64,000 nt of DNA from Gymnopus androsaceus JB14. Taxonomy: Eukaryota; Basidiomycota; Agaricomycetes; Agaricales; Omphalotaceae. Of this stretch, positions 56,031 to 64,000 are shown piece after piece; within the stretch, counting starts at the first letter, position 1; each line of letters begins with the position of its first letter. The notes beneath the pieces are model-generated. The model made no database searches. It was given only the letters and a program-made list of their open reading frames with translations, and had not been told where the DNA came from. The position numbers and the translations under genes are program-made. The DNA is taken from NCBI GenBank assembly GCA_009733575.1, contig ML769418.1, positions 216,491 to 280,490 on the forward strand, written 5' to 3'.

Positions 56031-57898
56031 CTATGGGTATAATGTCAATCCAATGAAAGTATATTGTGAGAAAATACTCACCATTTCAGTAATAGATTTG
56101 AATTTCTTCCCTGCAGCTTTGAGAATATCTGCATCGCTAATCTTTTCTGATTCCCGCAGAATGTCGTCAACAGTCATCGTGCTCATCTTCTCCTTTGCAA
56201 GGTCACGGTTAACGACTCGTTCCTTCCTCTCCTTCGAGAGCCTAAACTTCTTCTTCCCATCTTTTGCATGATCCATGTGCTGGAAACCCTGCTTTCGGAA
56301 GTAGTCATCTGCATCCATTTTCTGCCATCACAACTTGCTAACGGACTGTTGGAATAGGTGTTCGCAATCCATTCACCAAGCTCCACCGATCCTTCAAATT
56401 GACGTTGAGCAGTGTGGTCAAGTGCAGGGGCAACATCAGCAAAACGCGTCACAGGTTTCCAAGTCGATTGATCTGTATCATCAACACCAGGTTCATACGA
56501 TGGGACGGAGACTGTAATCGAACAAGATTCCTGCGTAACACCTCTAACCGTTGTTCCATCACTGCCTTCACCAAAGGATGGCGCATTCTTGATCTCGCAT
56601 CCGAGCTGCATCAAACCATAGATCCCCCCTTCCCTGACACAACGACCACCAGTACGCATGCTCATGACACGCTTGACGCGTATTCCAAATGCTGCAGCAC
56701 ACGATTTGACAGCAAGATCGTGGTTACAACACCCAGCCCTTTTCAGGTCACAAAAGAGTTTACGAGCAGAGGCTTTGTATATGCCTTTTTTGGTAGGATC
56801 CCAGACCAAAAGTTTCTTTAACTCCATGCGACTAGTAGCAAGGGAGCTCTTCAAGCGCTCAACCTGCTTTTCGAGAGCATAGATCGTTTTACGAAGCGAA
56901 GAAATTTGTTCGCGAAGAGTAGAGACTGTAGCGGAAGACATGGAAAGTTTTTCTTCGAGTTTCGTGACTGCAAGACAGAGCTTCGAGTTTTCGGGTTCAA
57001 GTACAGAAATGACACATGAGTTTTCTTCAAGAGTGACCTGTAATCCCTCAATTTCCTTCAGATACTTCTTCTTTTCGTCTCTAGCTTTCCTTTGCAACGC
57101 TTTCTTCTCCCTCTTTGAATCAATTCCAAGACTATGCAATTCCTTCAAAGATTTACCGCGACTTGAGCGATGCCGGGCTACACTGGACATGAGATTCGAG
57201 TTCTGGGCTTTAAGAGTGTCGATCGAGGCTAGGAGAGTGATTTTTTCGAATGAAAGTGCATCAGCAAAAAGGGGTTAAACCTATGATGACCTAGGGAACC
57301 CAGGCTACCCTGGTCACCCTGGTCACCCTGATCACCTTGGGTCTTCCAGGCTACCCCAGGCTACCTTAGGCTACCTCTGGTTACCTCAGGTTCCTCAGGT
57401 TAGCTCAGGCTTACTCAGGTTTACTCAGGTTTACTCAGGTTGCCTCAAATTCCCAAGGTTTATCCCTAAATCCTAGGCAACCTAGGTGACCTCAAAGAAA
57501 CTGAGGCAGTCTAGGCAACCTAGGTGGCCTAGGAGACCTAGGTATCCTTAGGTTCCCTTAAGTCTCTTTAAGTCATTGTGGGTCAACCTAAAGTCAGTCC
57601 TGGGCCCAGACCATTTTTCCTGATGTGATGAGATCTTGGATTCCTGAACCTCTGCATCCTCTGGTGCCTTCGAAACCGTTTCCTTCAGGCCATCTATCTC
57701 CTGGACCTTTCCTTCAAGCTCGGACTTCAAAGATGCGATGCTAGCCTTGTTCCTGGTATTAGAACGCGTGGAAGTTGAGGTATTAGTAGTTTCAGAAAAG
57801 ATTAGAGGGACAGGATTTTCGTCAGGTTGATCTTTGGCATTAGAGGCATGTAAAGCCTTTAGTTGAGCGATTTTGGCAGGAGATTTTCGTCCAGGCAT
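56031..57898 (-). pseudogene. Dispersed agaric coiled-coil family protein, N-terminal half
   Basis: It starts with MPGRKSPAKIAQLKALHASN at 57898 and a coiled coil to about 57548. About 270 bp of minisatellite interrupts it. It resumes at 57190 with ARDEKKKYLKEIEGLQVTLE, a long coiled coil, and DLKRAGCCNHDLAVKSCAAA to about 56310. A frame change or short intron leads to MDADDYFRKQGFQHMDHAKD, KKKFRLSKERKERVVNRDL, and DADILKAAGKKFKSITEM, ending at a GTGAGT donor near 56080. The next exon expected in the family (LPESEARLLRLFF) is absent here but is exactly what the fragment at 43168 begins with. The acyltransferase copy C lies just beyond. Function unknown; the family is repeat-associated. Confidence 0.6.
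57278..57560. repeat. Degenerate minisatellite with CCTAGG / CTCAGGTT core
   Basis: A loose array of about 10-bp units such as GGCTACCCCA, GGTTTACTCA and GGCAACCTA, with the sense changing from CAGGCT-type to CCTAGG-type along its length. It lies between the two coding blocks of the N-terminal half gene. Confidence 0.85.
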
Positions 57899-58390
57899 GG
57901 TTTAAGGTCCAAGAAAGGGTATAAGAATAAGAAAGAGACTAGGACGCAGTCCGACGACGCAAATCGACGCGTCGTAGTTAGAAGCCTAAGCGTGAGAATA
58001 AGTGCACACAGTGATTTTGGCCTGCAGAATCTGCGCAGTCTTAGTTCACAGCTACCTTGCATTTACTACAAAATTGAATTGGCCAAAGGATAATGAATTG
58101 CTTCTCGTTTCTGTATTTCAAGTCCTTTTTCTAAAAAAAACATTACTTATAATGCTACAGGTAGTTTTGGTACCAGTTTGCTACACAACTTGCCTCATAT
58201 TAATTTGATTAAAATTTCAGCTTGAAATATAGGATCAGATTGATTTATCATGATTTAACGGATACTTTCTACAATATTTTTACAATGGGTTATGGAGATT
58301 AAGTCTAGTACGAGCGAGAGCTACAGTGGGAACATGGCTTTGGCTGGGAACAAACAAAGCCAAAGCTGCCGTTTTCTTCAGTGGTTATGC

Positions 58391-59700
58391 GGGACCCCGG
58401 ATAATACCGCTTCAGCTCTGATCCCAAAAGGCCGGATTTTGGCCAAATTTGGAGGTAATGTATCATGCCAAAGGCCGAATTTCAGCCCTTTTCGGATGGC
58501 AGGTCTAGTGTAAAGAAAGGCCGAAAAAGACCGATCCGAGACCAGGTTTGATCCAAAAGGGCCAAATTCTGGGCCAAATTCTTGGATTTTTGGAGTGATC
58601 AGGGAGGAAGTTCAGAGGACTCGTACTACTTGTATTGGCACAATAATGTATCTCAGAAGTTATGTTTCTCGAGAGATAGTTCGCTGAAAACCCAAAGCCA
58701 CCAACGCCACATCACGCATAATGATCTTCGAAGATCCTCGGATGATGAAGGGCCAGATAAAGCTCAGACGGGTACCAGTGCTAAGTCGGCAGGTCGAAAT
58801 TGGTACCAGAGTCTGGAGAAGAATCCCTCTTTTTGATTTACTGATGCTGGTCTATCGACCTTTAGCCCCCTAAAGCCTGGCTCATGGGTGGTAGTCGTTG
58901 TACAAGACAAGATATGGGTTGGTCAAGGTTTGCATTATTCTCTGATTAATCTTTCCGGCACGTTTACGAGTCTTTATAGTCCAAGCAATCTACCATAAGG
59001 GAGGGGGAAAAATGGCAACTCACAACTTTTCACCACTCTCCACTAACATCACCTCGATCTCCCGTTTGGTTGTTCAGTTGTACGTGGATGTTGGCTCATT
59101 CCTTACGCCGCAGGTTGCATCACTTCCAAATGTTTCCCGTACCGTTCCATCCTTTGTAATTCTGCATTCCGGGAAAGTTGTGACCCTTCTCGACCCATTG
59201 CTACCTAAAGCCTCGTGCATGGTAAATGCTGATGTCAAAGCCATCCCGGGAACGGTCGAGCTCATTCCTGGGTTATATATGGTTCCATCACCTCCTCCTT
59301 TGGAAAAGTACCTGCGATCCCTGGAGCCTTCCCACTCAACAATCATCGACATTGTGAAGAAAATTCTCGCAGATGAATCCCGTCGTGGAAAGCGTAAGGG
59401 AGATGATGAGGTAGAGGAAGAGGACTTATTGCCGGTGACCAAGCGCTCCCATGTTTGAATCTCTGTAAATATCTACTTAGAATTGCAGAAATTGTAGTCC
59501 AAATAGTCCAAAATGGGCTGGAAACGCTTAAACGGCGGAAAACAAACTTATTAGAGGTATGATGCCCAAAAGGGCCGAAAATGGAAAATTTCGGAGCAGG
59601 TATGGTGCAAAAGGCCGGATTTCGTCCAAATCGGGCCAAATTAAAAGGCCGAATTTCGACCATTCGGGATCAGAGCTCAAGCGGTATTATCCGGGGTCCT
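58391..59700. mobile_element. hAT-like element with 8-bp target duplication
   Basis: Perfect 8-bp direct repeats GGTTATGC flank it (58383-58390, 59701-59708). The termini GGGACCCCGGATAATACCGC and the reverse complement of GCGGTATTATCCGGGGTCCT match at all but the first base. Subterminal GGCC/AAGGCCG motifs are repeated on both sides. The 1310-bp element carries an ORF at 59012-59458 but no hAT transposase motif. Confidence 0.9.
59012..59458 (+). CDS. Hypothetical ORF inside the hAT-like element
   Basis: 148 codons: LVVQLYVDVGSFLTPQVAS, SFVILHSGKVVTLLDPLLPK, LEKYLRSLEPSHSTI, and a basic/acidic C-terminus (RRGKRKGDDEVEEEDLLPVT, then KRSHV) with a possible nuclear signal. No domain recognised. 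It could be a chance ORF or a captured gene fragment. Confidence 0.35.
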   Translation: MATHNFSPLSTNITSISRLVVQLYVDVGSFLTPQVASLPNVSRTVPSFVILHSGKVVTLLDPLLPKASCMVNADVKAIPGTVELIPGLYMVPSPPPLEKYLRSLEPSHSTIIDIVKKILADESRRGKRKGDDEVEEEDLLPVTKRSHV

Positions 59701-59744
59701 GGTTATGCCGACCCCCATTGGAATCCAAGCGATATCCAAGCAGG

Positions 59745-60218
59745 TCAAAGCGGCTAAACGTCCCACGTCGTCGAATGTCAAAGCTCGGCCCAAGCAATGG
59801 CTCAAGTCAATTTCTAAATCTGATTATGAATCTTCATGGTTTTATTGTGCTTAAGGATGCTCGAAAGATGTTGGCTGACGGGGACATTCGCCAAAAGAAG
59901 ATGGTGATGATGACCGCCCTGTATTGAAAAGCATTGCACTACGAGGCTTCTAGTTTTCGACCGTCAACCTGTACTGTAGAGGCACTGGTTTAGGCTAGTG
60001 GGCGTGGAAAGAGATCTAGAAGGAGCGCGCGGAAAAAGCCGTTTATTCGGTCGTTATACATTTGACTTTTCTTTTGTTCTTCCATGCAACTCATTCTAGA
60101 TCGCCGCAATGTCAATTCTACTCGATTTTTCATCCTCCATTAGATCTGCAACGTCGAACTCACTAGATACGCTGCGAAAATTGAAATCCGCTTGATAGGA
60201 GATTCACAGTTGTGTAAA
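59745..60218 (-). repeat. Long inverted repeat, right arm
   Basis: Reverse complement of the left arm 53861-54299, with an extra stretch of about 60 bp near 60115-60170. Together the arms bound 6.3 kb containing the acyltransferase copy C, the N-terminal half gene and the hAT-like element. Confidence 0.88.
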
Positions 60219-60898
60219 GGACAGAAATATGATTTCCTGAGATCTGGCCATTTCTGAAATCAGTATGTGCTAAATTCCTTTTCTTAAAACAAGTCTTGAA
60301 GGTACCGGTTTTCCAGTTCGAACTCTGCAAAAGCTGAGCCTTGAGCTGCAAGTGACGGTCAATGCTACTTATAGATGGACTGTAACTCTTCGGAATTAAA
60401 GGAGGAATCTTACGGAAGCTTCTCGCACTAGTGAACTCTAATCATATATGAATGCATGGCTTTCATGATAACTCGTACAGTGCGTCGCATCTCAACAGGT
60501 TGTATCCGAGAGTTGCTCGCTCCACAATTCAAGCAGTATTCTCTCTCAAAGTCGATCTCTTGGTTGTCTGAGGAACGATACGAACCTATTTTTCCAGCAA
60601 ACTGCTGGGCCCATTTCGACAATTGTACTAACATCAGATCCTGCAAAAGACCTTGACGCAATTTTATGGCCAGGAAGGCCCATTTCGGTAATTTTCCGTT
60701 CTTGACCTGCGATGGATACCTTATTGTTCGCTGCTTTTAGGTCAACAGCCATGCTTGTATTCCATTGTGGCCCAATTGTGGCAACACGGACGCAATCACG
60801 TTTCGCTTATAATTATGGCCCAGTCGTGTTTGTCTTATAACTCGTACTTGAACCTTCACTTCACTGCCCTGTCTTCATGACGAACACCTTGTTCAGAC
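60219..60898. other. Upstream region of the acidic-protein gene
   Basis: The minus-strand ORF 60661-60428 has no motif. No gene recognised. Confidence 0.4.
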
Positions 60899-62586
60899 AT
60901 GAATTCTACACTTTCTCCTCCTCCTACAGCCTTGTTGTTGTCTCCAGCCTTAAAAGTCGAAGAAGAACGGTCTACCCTCGCTTCTACAGATGAGGGCTCC
61001 GAGGAGTCATCCCCTGAGTCTGTCGACAAAACCGAACTCCAGCAAGCCAACCCACCTTCTTCTCCTTCTCCTTCAGCCTCGTTGTCCCCCCCAGTCGTAG
61101 TACTCGAGGAAGAAGAGCCCGTCCTGGATTGTGGCGCTTCTGTGGGGAAGAAGACGAGCTCTCCGAGGATTCCTCATCCTCATCCTCCGAGTCCATCCAC
61201 AACACCAAATCGCGACGAGTAATTTTTGATGCTAGCGCCGATGGTGATTTCGACGACCGACGAGTCAAAAATCCTTCATTTATTCGATATCCACCTTTGC
61301 ATGCGCGTTCTGGTCAACCACCAAGGCGTATAAAAAGCTTGCCTAGGGTGCCGCCTTCGAAGCGTCCCGGTGCCGTTTCTATTCAACTGCCCGTTTATCT
61401 TCCTGAGCCCCCTAGTCCTTCGCCTCCTTTGACTCCTCCTGGTCCTCCTCCCTGCTGCGCTAATCCGCCCAAACCCGACGACTACGCTTGGGATCCCATA
61501 ATGACTCCTACGCGCTTCATCCACAAAGGGGTCCTCTCTGCGGAGAACATCAGGCGCACAGGGATCAGCGTTGCTTTATCGTCGCAGAAGCCAGAGGAGG
61601 AAGATTCCAGGTCGCAGGATGGTGACGATGAAGATGAGGAGGATGACGGCGACGAGGAAGAAGAAAAACCGAAGCGCCGAGAGGTTAAACTTCGTTCGCT
61701 ATCTCCATTTCCTTGCGTGATTCCTCCTACTCCCACTCGCAGACGCCAGTCACACATGATCCTCGATGACACGTCGGACCCTGATGCGTTCAGAGGCTTT
61801 AGAAGCACGAGGAAGCGTTTGGGGCCGGCCGTCCAGGTTGACTCTCCTGAATCATCTTCCGACAGTGGCAACAAGGAGCAAGAGAATGTACAGAAACTGG
61901 AGCAGGAGCAGGAGAATGCTGGGGTCGACGATGTGGTGGAGAAGGCGGATGCAAAGCAGGAACAAGAGGAGCAGGAGCATGATGCGAGGAAGGAACAGGA
62001 GATTGCGGATGTCAACAAGGAGCAGGAGCATGATGCGGGGAAGGAGCAGGAGATTGCGGATGTCAACGAGGAGCAGGATCATCATGCGGAGAAGGAGGCT
62101 GACTCGGAGCAGGAGCCAGAGAATGCTGAGGACGAAGACGACGAGGAGGAACAGCAGGAAACTGGGTCTTCCGCAGAGCAAGTCAACGTCCTTCCTCTTC
62201 CTCTTTCTCCCTTCCCTTCCCCTCCCCCATCTACGAAGGGCCGAAAACAACCCATCATTATGGACGACGACTCGGACCCAGACGCATTTGGTAATTTCAT
62301 TCGACGTCGGCGTGAACGTCCCATGAACCCCAGGTTCACCAATGCTGTTCCAACTGTCCGTAAACGATCACTTACCGCGGCCGAGCAACTTGCCATTGAG
62401 ACAGGTCCGTCCGGCTTTATCTCTCGATCCAAACTTCCCGTACAGGATAAGATTCAAACTTGGATACCCGGCAGACCTGAATCTCTAAACATATCTGAAT
62501 CCGAACCTGGGCCGCTCGTATGGGGCGAAGAATCCAACAAGGATGAGGAGGAGGAGGCTGGAGTTCATTCGGATGGGTCTGATTGA
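60899..62586 (+). CDS. Acidic low-complexity protein, function unknown
   Basis: The likely start at 60899 (MNSTLSPPPTALLLSPALKV) leads to a Ser/Pro-rich stretch. Near 61130 the frame must change to the long frame ending 62586, by an intron I could not place or by an indel. The long frame has Pro-rich (PEPPSPSPPLTPPGPPPC), acidic (DGDDEDEEDDGDEEEEKPKR) and Glu/Gln-rich parts. The stretch EHDARKEQEIADVNKEQ is tandemly repeated at about 61975-62085. A short motif occurs two or three times: ILDDTSDPDAFRGF, IMDDDSDPDAFGNF, and weaker VIFDASADGDFDD, each followed by basic residues. The composition suggests a nuclear protein; no domain is recognised. Confidence 0.6.
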
Positions 62587-63300
62587 AGCTATATATGGAT
62601 TTCAATGGATTTCAATGGATTGGATTGTAATCGTATCTCGTTTCTGTTTCTTTTACCTAGGAGTCTAGGATATCATGCCACACATACTACTTGGATGTTT
62701 TCCATCTCGTACCTTCAATCGGAATAAGACCGCTTGTACATTTAGGTTGCGCATTAAATTTTTCAATCCATCATTACACTGTGCATCGACATGATTAGCG
62801 TTGGATCTGCGGCCGTGACGTGATAGACTGATGAGGTGACCAGCAGCTTTCTTGTGGTTTCTGAGAAGTCCATTAGGCAATGAAGTTCTGATATAGGGAG
62901 GAAAGAGGTCGTCGACGTTAAAGCCTTGTAAGCGCTCGGCTAACTCCTTCTGTTCCGAATTACGATCATCAACGCCTCAAAGGACGCGTGGGACCGACAC
63001 AATACTGCACCTTCTGGCACCAGCTCAACTCTCACTGAAATCTCAAAATGTTCTGAGGACAGTCTTTAAGATAATAGGTAGCTGTTCTGAGGCTCCCGGA
63101 TAAGAATTGAACAAGTTTTTCTATACCGACATTTTGATTCGCATGGGAAATGACCTGGCAAAGGTAACGTTAGAACTTCATTTGATATGCGCCCCCAGCT
63201 GTGTTTGACTTGTGATGGACGCGGTAGCTCGTCCGTGTATATCAGCAGTCTTCCTGGGGGATTGAGACTACATGTATCTAAAGTATTCTACAACTTCCCT
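62587..63300. other. Intergenic, no gene recognised
   Basis: Starts with a short direct repeat (GGATTTCAAT, twice) in the 3' region of the previous gene; otherwise nothing supported. Confidence 0.45.
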
Positions 63301-63317
63301 TATGTCAGTTGCTCGTG

Positions 63318-64000
63318 TCTGATTAACGAGCTTGCACATCCTCGTCTTAGAGGGTAAGTACACAATTTATTATTCTCCTTTGCATTCTCATACATCCGCC
63401 CGGCTCAAGGATATCAGCCGCCCTCTTCACGACAACTTACCAATCTGGGAATCCTCGGACTGGTCATGGCGTCTTCCAGCACTCCTTCAGGCCTTCGGAC
63501 CTCTCATCCTCGTATCGCTACTAGTGCCAGAGTCTCCCCGGTTTCTCCTCAGTAAATTTCAAGGGGAACAGGCGTTGGATATTCTTGCAAAGTTTTATGC
63601 TAATGGAGATCATGAGGACGAACTGGTGCAGCGGGAGTTTCAGCAGATGCAGAGGATGAACGAGTGTTCAATCTTTGAGATGGCAAATACCTCCAGATAT
63701 GAACGGGGTTTCTGATTCCAACGGATCGCAGCATGATGGGAAGGTAAGCGGATATCGGACCAGCTAGCATGGTATTTTAACTACAATCATTTTAAGAGCA
63801 CCGCAGCGGGAGTAGGTAATCTTACTTGTAATAACGAGTCCGGATGCGACCACAAACACGATCGCCGCCGATTTGCAGGAGTAGCAATAAAACTGCTCCA
63901 ACTCCCGGACTTGTTCAACCGTTCTTTCTGGATATGTTCAGAGAGCTGCTGTCAATGGAGCACTTGGTGCCTTTCTGAACCCGATTGGATTGAAATCGTT
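63318..64000 (+). pseudogene. MFS sugar transporter relic, cut by the window edge
   Basis: LINELAHPRLRG at about 63322-63355 is the conserved loop motif of fungal hexose/lactose-type MFS transporters, followed by a GTAAGT donor. The next piece reads DWSWRLPALLQAFGPLILVS and VPESPRFLLSKFQGEQALDI, then AKFYANGDHEDELVQREFQQ. A later stretch near 63950 reads NGALGAFLNPIGLKS, like the end of the transporter. The transmembrane part between them is missing or scrambled and a stop occurs at 63713. Sugar uptake would be the role of an intact protein. Confidence 0.7.

Overview
The window looks like a TE-rich chromosome segment of a mushroom-forming basidiomycete (Agaricomycete). The evidence is GT-AG introns of about 50-60 bp, F-box proteins of the style common in agarics, a C2-NACHT-WD40 NLR, a Clp1-like fragment, and a coiled-coil gene family dispersed through agaric genomes. 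These assignments come from reading the sequence and from memory of the families; no database search was run.

Layout: 1-2.1 kb is a decayed Ty1/copia element (minus). 3.0-4.8 kb is a secreted M28 aminopeptidase gene with lesions. 5.3-6.8 kb is an F-box gene. 7.1-8.1 kb is an AlkB-type dioxygenase. 10.7-11.5 kb is an intronless alginate-lyase-like (PL7/PL20) secreted enzyme. 12.0-13.4 kb is an F-box/LRR-like gene. 16.4-20.0 kb is a large multipass membrane protein with a long Ser-rich tail. 21.2-21.9 kb is a small hypothetical gene. 22.3-23.9 kb is a broken F-box gene, and 25 kb holds a small secreted Cys-rich protein.

From 26 kb onward the window becomes mobile-element country. 26.6-27.9 kb is a long-inverted-repeat element whose left arm carries a tRNA-like insertion. 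28.7-30.2 kb is a MYND zinc-finger gene split at a Tyr codon by a TA-flanked MITE; inside that MITE is a duplicated stretch present once with and once without a GT-AG intron. 30.8-32.1 kb is a secreted class II aldolase-like gene. 32.3-34.9 kb is a glycerol-3-phosphate/DHAP acyltransferase, and fragments of it recur at 45.4 and 54.5 kb beside a shared foreign segment. 36.5-41.3 kb is a C2-NACHT-WD40 NLR with about eleven nearly identical WD40 repeats. 42.5-43.1 kb is a hAT-type MITE with a perfect 8-bp target duplication. 43-45 kb and 56-58 kb hold the C-terminal and N-terminal halves of one dispersed gene family. 46-53.5 kb is mostly eroded sequence with a Ty3/gypsy pol relic. 53.9-60.2 kb is bounded by inverted arms of about 450 bp and contains a 1.3-kb hAT-like element with an 8-bp target duplication. 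60.9-62.6 kb is an acidic low-complexity protein gene, and 63.3 kb to the end is an MFS sugar-transporter relic.

The genes do not form one pathway. Several conserved exons carry isolated one-base insertions, so either many loci are pseudogenes or the assembly has uncorrected indels. This affects how every broken gene below should be read.
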